Origin: Microbacterium sp. MYb72
Lineage (GTDB): Bacteria > Actinomycetota > Actinomycetes > Actinomycetales > Microbacteriaceae
Assembly (NCBI RefSeq): GCF_002979415.1
Contig: NZ_PCOT01000023.1
Coordinates: forward strand, 1-64,000
Length of the DNA: 64,000 bases
Direction: 5' to 3'
In this document: positions 50,452 through 58,398 of the stretch, in pieces
Position numbering within the stretch: the first letter of the stretch is position 1
How the letters are laid out: each line of letters starts with the position of its first letter
Made by a program: the position numbers and the translations under genes
The notes under the pieces: generated by a model
Told to the model about the DNA's origin: nothing
Databases searched by the model: none
What the model saw: the letters and a program-made list of their open reading frames with translations, nothing else

Positions 50452-51108
50452 ATGGCTTCGCCGTTCGATCAGTCCACCTATCAGGTCCGCCACGAGTGGG
50501 GTGTCGCCGGGCTCGCGCGCCTGGCGGCGGCCGACATCGTCGTGGTGGTCGACGTGCTGCGGTTCTCCTCGACGCTCCCGGACGCCGTGGCGTCGGGGAC
50601 CGCCGTCGCGCTCGCAGACGCCGTCGAGTGGTCGAGCAACGGCGCCGCCGTGGCCGCATCGGCGGGCGACGCTCTCGTCCTGGTGGGCGGGCTGCGCAAC
50701 GCCGCGGCGGTGGCGAGAGCCGTGCAGACCGTGCAGGAGCGACGACAGGCGCGCACCTCGGTCGCCGTGATCGCGGCGGGCGAGAAGGCGGATGACGGGT
50801 CGCTGCGCTTCGCGGTGGAGGATCAGCTCGGGGCGGGTGCGGTGATCGCCGCGCTCACCGACCTCGGCATCGATCACACCGCGCCGGATGCGGCGGTCGC
50901 CGCCGAGGGTTTCCGCGCCCTGCGGCGGGCTCTGGGCCACCTGCTCAGCGCCAGCGGCTCCGCCCGAGAGCTGGAGATCGGCGTGGCCTCCACCGCGCGG
51001 ATGGCGGAGTCCGGCATCCGCCCCGCGTCCGTCGCCGAGGCGGCTGCCCTGGACTCGAGCGATGTCGTCCCTGTTCTTCGCGAGGGCCTGTTCGTCCGGT
51101 TCGAGTAG
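50452..51108 (+). CDS. ComB-like 2-phosphosulfolactate phosphatase family protein
   Basis: 218 aa. The family hallmark is IVVVVDVLRFSST near residue 30; 'LVLVGGLRNAAAVA' and 'VAVIAAGEKADDGSLRFAVEDQLGAGAVIAAL' follow. ComB hydrolyses 2-phosphosulfolactate in coenzyme M synthesis of archaea, but bacterial members without that pathway are common and their substrate is unknown. TAGGCT (50440-50445) lies 6 bases from ATG 50452 with no Shine-Dalgarno, so a leaderless message is likely. Confidence 0.82.
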   Translation: MASPFDQSTYQVRHEWGVAGLARLAAADIVVVVDVLRFSSTLPDAVASGTAVALADAVEWSSNGAAVAASAGDALVLVGGLRNAAAVARAVQTVQERRQARTSVAVIAAGEKADDGSLRFAVEDQLGAGAVIAALTDLGIDHTAPDAAVAAEGFRALRRALGHLLSASGSARELEIGVASTARMAESGIRPASVAEAAALDSSDVVPVLREGLFVRFE

Positions 51109-51228
51109 GCCGCGGCATCCGCCCCGCCGCGACGTAGGGTGGCGGCGCACGGCGCGACCATCCGTCGCAGTCCTCAACAGGCCGTGCGTCCGGCGAGGAA
51201 TCCGCCGCCGCGGACGTAGGGTCGTGGC

Positions 51229-51648
51229 ATGAGGTACCTCCCCGCCTTCCTCGTCGACGCCGTGCTCGTTCTGATCTTCGCCGTGATCGGACGTGCGTCC
51301 CACGGCGAGAGTCCGATCGGCTTCCTCCTCACGGCTTGGCCGTTCCTCGTCGCCCTCGTCGTCGGACATGCCCTCGCCGCCCTGATGGGCAGCGGACCGC
51401 GCAAGCCGTGGTCGATCCTGTGGGGCGCCGTCGTCTGGGTCGTGACCGTGGCCGGCGGGATGCTGTTGCGCGTGGTCTCGGGCGACACGGCGCAGGTGCC
51501 GTTCATCATCGTCGCCACGATCGTGCTCGGTGTCTTCCTGGTCGGATGGCGGGCGCTCGCCGCCCTGCTGCGTCGCAGGCGGGGCGTGCAGGAGAGCACG
51601 ACGGATGCTGCGGCATCCGATGCTCCCGAGGAGCCGACGTCGGTCTGA
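51229..51648 (+). CDS. DUF3054 membrane protein
   Basis: 139 aa with four membrane helices: YLPAFLVDAVLVLIFAVIGRASH at the N-terminus, TAWPFLVALVVGHALA, WGAVVWVVTVAGGMLLR, PFIIVATIVLGVFLVGWRAL. The short loop after the first helix (GRASHGE) is typical of DUF3054, a family of unknown function. TAGGGT (51217-51222) is 6 bases from ATG 51229. GACGTAGGGT also occurs about 91 bases upstream (near 51131), perhaps an older duplicated promoter. Confidence 0.82.
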   Translation: MRYLPAFLVDAVLVLIFAVIGRASHGESPIGFLLTAWPFLVALVVGHALAALMGSGPRKPWSILWGAVVWVVTVAGGMLLRVVSGDTAQVPFIIVATIVLGVFLVGWRALAALLRRRRGVQESTTDAAASDAPEEPTSV

Positions 51649-51667
51649 GCCCGCGGGCCGCCGTCGG

Positions 51668-52156
51668 TCAGCGTGCGGACTGTGCCGCCAGCCGCACGTC
51701 GGCGGTGATCTCGCGTCGCGTCCAGGTGAACTGATGCCGGGCGTCGAAGGACCGCGAGCAGCGGGCGCACGAGGTCGCACGCGTCGGACGGCGGTGTCGA
51801 TAGGTCACGTGCCCTGCGGGGCAGGTGCCGACCCAGGGGGCGAGCTCCACCGCCGTCTCGCCGTGATGCGTGGTGCCGCCGACGTAGCCCAGATCGCGCG
51901 CGACGCGCTTCCACGTCGGGCCGTGCGCCGCTCGATGCCCGGCGAGCGCGTGGGCCACCTCGTGCAGCAGCACCTGATGGATCTCATCGTCGTCGAATCG
52001 CGCGGCGAGATAGCGCGACACGGTGATCCGCTTGTTCGTGTAATCGCACTGTCCTGCACGGCGCTTCGCATTGTCGAAGCCGAACGACCAGCTGTCATCG
52101 AGATGCAGCGTGATCAGTGCTTCGCCCCAGACGCGCACACGGTCGAGTTCCGCCAT
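51668..52156 (-). CDS. SprT-like zinc metalloprotease family protein
   Basis: 162 aa. HEVAH (65-69) with following histidines (AGHRAAHG) is the zinc-binding helix; SWSFGFDNAKRRAGQCDYTNKRITVSRYL precedes it as in SprT folds; a C-terminal zinc ribbon is suggested by TCPAGH.. and CARCSRSF. SprT/Spartan relatives act in protein quality control or DNA-protein crosslink repair; bacterial members are poorly studied. TAGCCT (52168-52163) is 6 bases from ATG 52156, so a leaderless start is likely. Confidence 0.85.
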   Translation of the reverse strand: MAELDRVRVWGEALITLHLDDSWSFGFDNAKRRAGQCDYTNKRITVSRYLAARFDDDEIHQVLLHEVAHALAGHRAAHGPTWKRVARDLGYVGGTTHHGETAVELAPWVGTCPAGHVTYRHRRPTRATSCARCSRSFDARHQFTWTRREITADVRLAAQSAR

Positions 52157-52227
52157 GCGCCCAGGCTAAGCCATGACGGGGACGTTGAGGTCGGCTCGAC
52201 GCACCGCGTCAGGGGGAATGGGCGGAT

Positions 52228-52755
52228 TCAGCCCGCCACGAGCTGCGTCGAGCGACGACGCTCCGCCGCGTCGATGGCGAGCAGCGCCGTCTCCAGCTCG
52301 CGGTCCTCGGCGCCGGCCTCGCGGCGCAGGAAGAGCGACCTCTTGAAGCTCTCGCGCGCAGTCTCGTAGTCCTCGGCCTCGTACGCGTTCTTGCCGTGGT
52401 GCTGGTGGGCGAAGGCGGCGATCGACAGCCACCGCTGTCCTTCGGCCTCGTCGGCGCAGGTGGCGAGCTCCTGTTCGGCCGCCGCGTGGGCGCCGCGGAA
52501 CTGCAGGACGGTCGCATGCAGCACGCGGGCGCGCAGAACGTCCTTGCGGGTGCCGGCCATGCGGGCCTGGCGCACGGCCTCGTCCGCCAGCGCGAGCGCA
52601 TCGTCGAGGCGTCCGAGCACCTTCAGCAGCCACACGCGCTCCAGCAGAGCCGGAAGGCTGCGCTGATACTCGATCTCGGCGAGCCTCGTCTCGCACTCAT
52701 CGAGATCGACCAGCTCGCGGAGGGTGTCCTGGTCGTATCCCCGGATGAAACTCAT
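52228..52755 (-). CDS. TPR-like helical protein of unknown function
   Basis: 175 aa, all predicted helix. Repeating amphipathic units of about 34-40 residues (e.g. LERVWLLKVLGRLDDALALADEAVRQARMAG; VLRARVLHATVLQFRGAHAAAEQELATCADEA; FAHQHHGKNAYEAEDYETARESFKRSLFLRREAG) fit three to four degenerate tetratricopeptide repeats. Such proteins bind partner peptides. ATG 52755 has GGAAGGAG at a good distance. No partner is obvious from neighbours. Confidence 0.7.
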   Translation of the reverse strand: MSFIRGYDQDTLRELVDLDECETRLAEIEYQRSLPALLERVWLLKVLGRLDDALALADEAVRQARMAGTRKDVLRARVLHATVLQFRGAHAAAEQELATCADEAEGQRWLSIAAFAHQHHGKNAYEAEDYETARESFKRSLFLRREAGAEDRELETALLAIDAAERRRSTQLVAG

Positions 52756-52963
52756 TGCTCTCCTTCCGCAGCGTCCCGCGTTCCAGTCTGCATCGCCTCG
52801 CCGTGGTCGCGGGGGCGGCGCGCCCCGCTCCTCGGCATCCGATTCCGCAGGTCGTGCTCCGCCCGGGCTGAGGAGCCGAGAATCGTCGGATGCAGAGCCC
52901 TCGAAGGGACATGGTGTGACCCCTCAGCCCGGCAGAGCGGCGCGCGCGAGCGAAGGCGGCGGG
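52756..52963. other. Intergenic region without a recognisable gene
   Basis: 208 bases between two minus-strand genes. It holds the SD of the TPR-like gene and an imperfect inverted repeat (GGCATCCGATTC with GAATCGTCGGATGC) between about 52835 and 52900. I see no open frame or RNA gene. Confidence 0.4.
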
Positions 52964-53824
52964 TCAGCGCAGGAAGAGGGAGGCGTCGGGGCGAGGGGAT
53001 GCCACGGCATCCGCGTCCGTCACCACTCGCGCACCCTGGATGAACGAGGCGACCTCCGCACCCTGGGCGATCTTCGCGGGATGCGGACCCGCCGCGAGCA
53101 TCCTCGGCAGCCACTCGGTGGGCAGCGGGGTGGCGGATGCCGCGATCACGAGGTTGCCGAAGCGGCGGCCCTTGAGCACCTGGGTGTCGGCGAGGATGCC
53201 GATCTCTGGGAGCACCTCCGCGACCGTCGCGGCCTGGCGTCGGGCGAAAGCGAGCCCTGGGCCGTCGGCCACATTCACGAGCAGCACGCCGGATGGCGCC
53301 AGCAGCTCGCGCAGCTCCCGGTAGAACTCGACGCTCGTGAGGTGCGCGGGAGTCTGCGCTCCGGAGTAGACGTCGGAGACGACGAGGTCGCAGGCGCCCG
53401 TGAGCGCCGGTGGCAGCTTCTGCACGCCCGCCCTCGCGTCGCCGATGCGCACGCGGATCGCCGCGCCCCGGGGCAGCGGCAGGTGTTCGCGCACGAGTGC
53501 CGCGAGCGGACCCTCGAGCTCGATGACCTGCTGACGGGATCCGGGCCGCGTGGCCTCGACGTAGCGAGGGATCGTCATGGCGCCCGCACCCAGGTGCACG
53601 GCCGTCAGCGGGCCAGGGGGCAGCTGGTCGATCACGGCGCCCATGCGCACGATGTACTCGAAGTGCAGATGCGTCGGGTCGTCGAGATCGACGTGCGACT
53701 GCGGGGTGTCGTCGACGATCAGCTCGAACCCGCTCGTGAACTCCGAGGGCACGATGCGGGCGAGGCCTCCCTGGTCGAGTCGGGCCTGCGGATGCTCGGT
53801 GTCTCGTGCGCGCGTCCTGCCCAT
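52964..53824 (-). CDS. Spermidine-synthase-like methyltransferase-fold protein
   Basis: 286 aa. Rossmann core as in polyamine aminopropyltransferases: VDLDDPTHLHFEYIVRMGAVID, LTAVHLGAGAMTIPRYVEAT, QQVIELEGPLAALVREHLPLP, VRIGDARAGVQKLP, DLVVSDVYSGAQTPAHLTSVEFYRELRELLAPSGVLLVNVADG. The catalytic acidic residue in true spermidine synthases (DGGDG-type motif) is not evident, so the reaction is uncertain. ATG 53824 is preceded 6 bases upstream by TAGTCT, and this whole promoter stretch is tandemly duplicated (53824-53874). Confidence 0.82.
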   Translation of the reverse strand: MGRTRARDTEHPQARLDQGGLARIVPSEFTSGFELIVDDTPQSHVDLDDPTHLHFEYIVRMGAVIDQLPPGPLTAVHLGAGAMTIPRYVEATRPGSRQQVIELEGPLAALVREHLPLPRGAAIRVRIGDARAGVQKLPPALTGACDLVVSDVYSGAQTPAHLTSVEFYRELRELLAPSGVLLVNVADGPGLAFARRQAATVAEVLPEIGILADTQVLKGRRFGNLVIAASATPLPTEWLPRMLAAGPHPAKIAQGAEVASFIQGARVVTDADAVASPRPDASLFLR

Positions 53825-53874
53825 GCTCCGAGACTACGCCGTCGTGCTCCGAGACTACGCGGTCGTGCTCCGAG
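53824..53874 (-). repeat. Tandemly duplicated leaderless promoter
   Basis: A 21-base unit (TGCTCCGAGACTACGCCGTCG, read on the plus strand) occurs twice and begins a third time. On the minus strand each unit carries TAGTCT-CGGAGC, but only the first copy is followed by ATG; the second has ACG. The tandem array therefore duplicates the -10 box 21 bases upstream. Confidence 0.7.
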
Positions 53875-53883
53875 CCCTTGCGG

Positions 53884-55140
53884 TCACTTCGACTGCCTGC
53901 CGTTGGAGCAGGTCTCCTGATCCACGGACTGTCCGGAGATCTCCGGGGGCAGCGTCGTGCGCACCTCGGGAGTCTCGGTGGGCGTCGCGGTCTCGACCGG
54001 AGGCGCGGTGGGCGCCGGGGTGACCAGCTCGACGCCGGAGTTCGTCGCCACGTCGCCGGAGAGGGCGATCGGCTGACCCGCGATCAGCGCCTGCCAGAGA
54101 TGCTCGGCGGCGGCTTCGTCGGGGACGACCTTGTCGCTGTCCGCCGGGTCTGCTCCGTTGGGGAACTGCACGAACACGAAGTCCGAGAACGGCACGTCCT
54201 TCAGGGCGAGGCCGAGCTGCGTCAGCGTGAGCGCGTTGTTGAGCGATTCGCTGGGGACGATGTTGTCGGCGACGGTGGTCGCCAGGCGCAGCACCTTCGC
54301 CGGATCGGTGAGCGTCTCGGCGCTGAGGATCTTCTTCGCCAGACGCGACATGTACTGCTGCTGGTTCGAGATGCGGGCGAGGTCGCTCTCGTCGCCGACG
54401 CCGTGCCTGGTGCGGATGAACGCGAGAGCGTCCGGGCCCGACACCGTGTGGGTGCCCGGCGGCAGGTTGATGCCGGCCTGCGAATCGCGGATGCCCTTGC
54501 CCGCGACGCAGACCTCGACGCCGCCGATCGCGTCGGTGATCTCGATCACGCCGTCGAAGCTGATCTTGGCGGCGAACCCGATGGGGATGCCGCTGAGCTC
54601 GGAGACGGTCTTCACGATGCAGGAGACGCCGGCGCGGTCGAACAGGCTGTTGAAGGCGACCCTGGGGGAGGAGGGCGCAGTGGAGCCGTCTTCTCTCGTG
54701 CACGACGGCACCTTGACCATGAGGTCGCGCGGGAAGGATACGACCGTGACGTTCCGCGGCTCGGCGGAGACGTGCACGAGGAGGTTCACGTCGTTGCGGA
54801 TGCCGTCGTCGACCTTCTCGCAGCGCTCGGCGAGGTACTGCTTCGAGATCTCCCCGCATTCGTCCGTGCCGACGACGAGGATGTCGAACGACTTGTCCGC
54901 CGGATAGGGGCCGAGAGCGGGTGGCGCGACCGTGGGTGCGCCCTCGAGGACGACGGCGCCATCGCCGATGCGGTTCGCGAAGTCGGCGACGAGGTATCCG
55001 GCCACGGCGATCGCCGACACGAGCACGACGCTCAGGGCGATGCCCGTCAGCTTGAGGCCAACGGAGAGGCGGGAGGGGGAGGGCAGATGTGCGTGACGTG
55101 CGACGGTCGAGCGATCGGTGCTGTCGTGGGGACGGCGCAT
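53884..55140 (-). CDS. LytR-CpsA-Psr (LCP) family protein
   Basis: 418 aa. Cytoplasmic N-terminus, one membrane helix (about 28-50), LCP domain from residue 85: DILVVGTDECG, GIRNDVNLLVHVS, VVSFPRDLMVKVP, then ALAFIRTRHGVGDESDLARISNQQQYM, the arginine-rich phospholipid/pyrophosphate-binding block. The C-terminal 60 residues are Thr/Pro-rich. LCP enzymes attach glycopolymers such as teichoic acids or arabinogalactan to peptidoglycan outside the membrane. TAGGCT (55152-55147) lies 6 bases from ATG 55140. It is divergent from the sugar importer. Confidence 0.92.
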   Translation of the reverse strand: MRRPHDSTDRSTVARHAHLPSPSRLSVGLKLTGIALSVVLVSAIAVAGYLVADFANRIGDGAVVLEGAPTVAPPALGPYPADKSFDILVVGTDECGEISKQYLAERCEKVDDGIRNDVNLLVHVSAEPRNVTVVSFPRDLMVKVPSCTREDGSTAPSSPRVAFNSLFDRAGVSCIVKTVSELSGIPIGFAAKISFDGVIEITDAIGGVEVCVAGKGIRDSQAGINLPPGTHTVSGPDALAFIRTRHGVGDESDLARISNQQQYMSRLAKKILSAETLTDPAKVLRLATTVADNIVPSESLNNALTLTQLGLALKDVPFSDFVFVQFPNGADPADSDKVVPDEAAAEHLWQALIAGQPIALSGDVATNSGVELVTPAPTAPPVETATPTETPEVRTTLPPEISGQSVDQETCSNGRQSK

Positions 55141-55191
55141 GGGCAGAGCCTACCTTTGGAAATTTGTGTCACAACGAGATGACGATCTTGA

Positions 55192-55227
55192 GAATTAGTT
55201 GCAGCGAATTAGTTAGTCGTAGATACT
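55192..55227 (+). promoter_or_regulatory. Promoter/operator of the sugar ABC operon
   Basis: TTGCAG (55199-55204), a 17-base spacer, and GATACT (55222-55227) form a promoter. The 9-base word GAATTAGTT occurs at 55192-55200 and 55206-55214, a direct repeat with 14-base period that overlaps -35 and spacer. It is the most AT-rich stretch nearby and a likely operator for the MurR/RpiR protein or another repressor. Confidence 0.55.
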
Positions 55228-55283
55228 TATCTCAGTTGGTGAGCACCCGATGCCGCCAGGACGTTTCAAAGAGGAGATCCCTG

Positions 55284-56585
55284 ATGCACAAGCGCATTCT
55301 CTCGGCTGTGGCGCTGGGCGCCGTGGCCACCCTGGGCCTTGCAGCCTGCTCGAGCGGTGGAGGAACCGGCTCCAGTGATGGCGGATCCGTCGACGGAAAG
55401 GGCAAGGAGCTCACCGTCTGGATCATGAAGGGCACCAACCCCGACTCGACCGCCTTCTACGACGCCGTCTCCAAGGAGTTCAAGAAGGAGACCGGCGCGA
55501 CGGTCAAGATCGAAGAGGTGCAGTGGGCGGATGCGCACGACCGCTTCGTGACCTCGATCGCGGGACAGACGACCCCCGACATCGCCGAGACCGGCACCAC
55601 CTGGACCGCCGAGTTCGCCGACGCCGGCGCACTGCTGCCCATCGACGACTACGTCGCCGCCGAGAAGGGCCTCGACAAGGACCTCGTCGAGGGCCTCAAG
55701 GTCGCGGGCACCTACGACGGCGAGCTCTACGGCATGCCGTGGTACGCCGGCGTCCGCTCGCTCGTGTACCGCACCGACGTCTTCGAGGAGCTCGGTCTCG
55801 ACGCTCCGAAGAACTGGGACGACATCGTCGCCGCCGGCGAGGCCATCAAGGCCGCCAAGCCCGACATGCTGCCCTTCCCGGTTCCGGGTGACGCCGAGTT
55901 CCAGGTCTACCCCTGGGTCTGGGGCGCGGGCGGAGAGGTCGCGACCCTCGACGGCAAGACGTGGACCAGCGAGCTCGACAGCAAGAAGTCCCAGGAGGGC
56001 ATCGAGTTCTACACCGACCTCGCGACGAAGCACGGCTTCTCGTCGGCCGGCGCCACGACCTGGAAGGAGACGGACCTCCGCGACGCCTTCACCCAGGGCA
56101 ACGTCGCCATGATGCTCTCGGGCTCGTGGACCCCCAAGGCCCTCATCGAGGCCAACCCCGAGCTCGACGGCAAGATCGGCGCCGCGGTCATCCCTGGCAA
56201 GGACGGCGGCATCGCCCCCTCCGTGCTGGGCGGCTCGCACCTGTCGATCTTCAACACGACCAAGAACGCCGACCTCGCCTGGAAGTTCGTCCAGCTCATG
56301 ACCACCGGCAAGTTCGCCGAGCAGTGGTCGCAGGAGACCGGCTACTTCCCCGGCGTGCAGTCGGCGATGGAAGAGGCCCTCGCCTCGACCGACCCGCTGG
56401 TCGCCCCGTTCGCGCAGCAGATGGTCGAGGGCGGCGCCTCCGTGCCCGTCACCCCGAACTTCGGCGCCGTGCAGGCGAAGAAGACCACCAACTCGATGAT
56501 CCAGGCCATCCTCAGCGGGCAGAAGGACGTCGCCACGGCGACGAAGGATGCCGCCGCTGAGATGACCGAGCTCCTCAACCAGTAG
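55284..56585 (+). CDS. Sugar ABC importer solute-binding lipoprotein (family 1, MalE-like)
   Basis: 433 aa. Signal peptide with lipobox LAAC (Cys near 22), a Gly/Ser linker, then a family-1 sugar-binding protein: LTVWIMKGTNPDSTAFYDAVSKEFKKETGATV, TPDIAETGTTWTAEFADAGAL, YGMPWYAGVRSLVYRTDVFEELGLDAPK, AFTQGNVAMMLSGSWTPKAL. Closest in feel to actinobacterial N-acetylglucosamine/chitobiose or generic oligosaccharide binders. GAGGAG is 8 bases upstream of ATG 55284. First gene of the operon to nagZ; it sits on the outer face of the membrane and delivers sugar to the two permeases. Confidence 0.92.
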   Translation: MHKRILSAVALGAVATLGLAACSSGGGTGSSDGGSVDGKGKELTVWIMKGTNPDSTAFYDAVSKEFKKETGATVKIEEVQWADAHDRFVTSIAGQTTPDIAETGTTWTAEFADAGALLPIDDYVAAEKGLDKDLVEGLKVAGTYDGELYGMPWYAGVRSLVYRTDVFEELGLDAPKNWDDIVAAGEAIKAAKPDMLPFPVPGDAEFQVYPWVWGAGGEVATLDGKTWTSELDSKKSQEGIEFYTDLATKHGFSSAGATTWKETDLRDAFTQGNVAMMLSGSWTPKALIEANPELDGKIGAAVIPGKDGGIAPSVLGGSHLSIFNTTKNADLAWKFVQLMTTGKFAEQWSQETGYFPGVQSAMEEALASTDPLVAPFAQQMVEGGASVPVTPNFGAVQAKKTTNSMIQAILSGQKDVATATKDAAAEMTELLNQ

Positions 56586-56599
56586 GAAAGTCTCCCTCC

Positions 56600-57568
56600 A
56601 TGTCGATGGTGCAAGCACCGCTGCCGGCCACGAAGGCGGAGTCCTCCTCCGCCTCCGTGGCCGGCAGGCCGCGCGGGTTCTCCCTGGTGAAGGCCCGCCC
56701 GTGGCTTCTTCTCGCTCCCGGCCTGATCATCCTCGCGGTGCTCATGCTGTGGCCCCTCGTGCAGGTGTTCCTCTTCTCGCTGCAGGACTACGGTCTGCGC
56801 GAGATCAACACCGGCGAGCAGAACTGGATCGGCATCGAGAACTACGCGAAGGCGCTCAGCGACCCGCAGCTGTGGACCGTCGTGCTGCCGAACACGGTCG
56901 GCTTCGCCGCCGTCGCGGTGTTCGTCACCGTCGCCGTCGGCACGCTCGTCGCCCTGCTGCTCGCGAAGCTCGGCCCGGTGTGGCGCACCATCGTCTCCAG
57001 CTGCATCATGGTCGCCTGGGCGATGCCCGCGGTGACCGGCACCTACGTCTGGACCTTCATCTTCGATGCCGACCGCGGCATCTTCAACGCAGTCCTGCAG
57101 GACCTCGGGCTGATCGACGAGCCCGTCAACTGGTTCACGAACCAGTGGTCGTTCTACGCGATCGTCCTCCTCAACGTCGTGCACCACGGCTTCCCGTTCG
57201 TCGCGATCACGGTGCTGGCCGGACTCCTCGGCGTCTCGAAGGAGATGCTCGAGGCTGCCGCCCTCGACGGTGCGAACGCCTGGCGCCGGTTCTGGCAGAT
57301 CGTCTTCCCGACGCTCAAGCCCGTGTTCTCGGTCGTCATCATCCTGTCGACGATCTGGGACTTCAAGGTCTTCGCTCAGGTGTATCTGATGCCCGGCGGA
57401 AACGGAGGCAACCGCTCCGTGCTCAACCTCGGCGTGTGGTCGTACGTCGAGTCCTTCGGCCAGAACAAGTACGGGTTCGGCGCCGCCCTCGCTGTGCTGC
57501 TGACCCTCGTGCTGATCGGCATCACGATCGTGTACATCCGCTCTCTCATGAAGGAGGACGAGCTGTGA
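56600..57568 (+). CDS. Sugar ABC importer permease (MalF-like)
   Basis: 322 aa, six membrane segments after a low-complexity N-terminus of about 30 residues. The EAA loop is KEMLEAAALDGANAWRRFWQIVFPTLKP near residue 215. It is the first permease of the CUT1-type pair. No separate ATPase gene is present; CUT1 importers in actinobacteria usually share a MsiK-type ATPase encoded elsewhere. The first 25 codons encode a 21-base-pair hairpin (56621-56667) positioned 35 bases after the binding-protein stop. Confidence 0.92.
   Translation: MSMVQAPLPATKAESSSASVAGRPRGFSLVKARPWLLLAPGLIILAVLMLWPLVQVFLFSLQDYGLREINTGEQNWIGIENYAKALSDPQLWTVVLPNTVGFAAVAVFVTVAVGTLVALLLAKLGPVWRTIVSSCIMVAWAMPAVTGTYVWTFIFDADRGIFNAVLQDLGLIDEPVNWFTNQWSFYAIVLLNVVHHGFPFVAITVLAGLLGVSKEMLEAAALDGANAWRRFWQIVFPTLKPVFSVVIILSTIWDFKVFAQVYLMPGGNGGNRSVLNLGVWSYVESFGQNKYGFGAALAVLLTLVLIGITIVYIRSLMKEDEL
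56621..56667 (+). promoter_or_regulatory. 21-base-pair hairpin at the binding-protein/permease junction
   Basis: CTGCCGGCCACGAAGGCGGA(G) pairs with CTCCGCCTCCGTGGCCGGCA(G), with one A-C mismatch and the loop TCCTC. It lies in codons 8-23 of the permease, in a nonconserved Ala/Ser-rich stretch. Its stability makes it a strong RNA element, probably protecting the upstream lipoprotein transcript or damping permease expression. Confidence 0.7.
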
Positions 57569-58398
57569 GCTCCCGTCGGTCTGTCATGTCGAGGGTCGGC
57601 ACCGGCGTCGCGATCGCCGCCGTCCTGATCTTCACCCTGTTCCCGGTGTACTGGATGGTCTCCAGCGCCCTCGACGCCAAGGCGTCCAGCGGCGGGCAGT
57701 CGCTGCTGCCGCAGGAGTTCAGCCTCGAGAACTTCGAGTTCGTGCTCACCGACGGCGGCTTCGGCACCTACCTGCGCAACTCGGCGATCGTGGCCCTGGT
57801 CACCGTCCTCGTCAGCGCGCTGGTCTGCCTGCTCGCGGCGGTCGCCGTCGCCCGGTTCCGCTTCAAGTTCCGCACCACCATCCTCATGATGATCCTCGTG
57901 GTGCAGATGGTGCCGCTCGAGGCGCTCGTCATCCCGCTGTTCCTCCAGGTCAAGAGCCTCGGGCTGCTCAACAGCATCCTGGGTCTGATGGTCGTCTACG
58001 TGGCGCTCTCGCTCGCCTTCGGCATCTGGATGCTGCGCGGCTTCGTCGCCGCGGTCCCGGTCGAGCTCGAGGAGGCCGCGTACATCGACGGTGCGAGCTG
58101 GTGGCGGATGTTCCGCTCGATCCTGCTGCCGCTGGTCATGCCCGGCCTCGTCGCGACGAGCATCTTCAGCTTCATCACGGCGTGGAACGAGTTCATCTTC
58201 GCCATGACGATCCTCGGCAGCGCGACCGACCAGTACACGGTGTCGATCGGACTCAAGTCGTTCTTCGGCCTGCACTCCAACGACTGGGGCAGCATCATGG
58301 CCGCGTCGACGATCATCACCATCCCGGTCATGATCTTCTTCGTGATCGTGCAGCGCCGCCTCTCGGCCGGCATGGTGGCGGGAGCGGTGAAGGGATGA
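57565..58398 (+). CDS. Sugar ABC importer permease (MalG-like)
   Basis: 277 aa, six membrane segments, with the EAA loop VELEEAAYIDGASWWRMFRSILLPLVMPG near residue 170 and the C-terminal AWNEFIFAMTIL motif of MalG-type permeases. GTG 57565 overlaps the previous stop (GTGA) and has AAGGAGG at 8 bases. It pairs with the preceding permease in the sugar importer, and its own stop overlaps the nagZ start (ATGA). Confidence 0.92.
   Translation: MSSRRSVMSRVGTGVAIAAVLIFTLFPVYWMVSSALDAKASSGGQSLLPQEFSLENFEFVLTDGGFGTYLRNSAIVALVTVLVSALVCLLAAVAVARFRFKFRTTILMMILVVQMVPLEALVIPLFLQVKSLGLLNSILGLMVVYVALSLAFGIWMLRGFVAAVPVELEEAAYIDGASWWRMFRSILLPLVMPGLVATSIFSFITAWNEFIFAMTILGSATDQYTVSIGLKSFFGLHSNDWGSIMAASTIITIPVMIFFVIVQRRLSAGMVAGAVKG

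Noticed and set aside
52756-52963. Small gene or RNA in the 208-base gap
   Set aside because: No frame with a credible start and no compact structure; only an imperfect inverted repeat.
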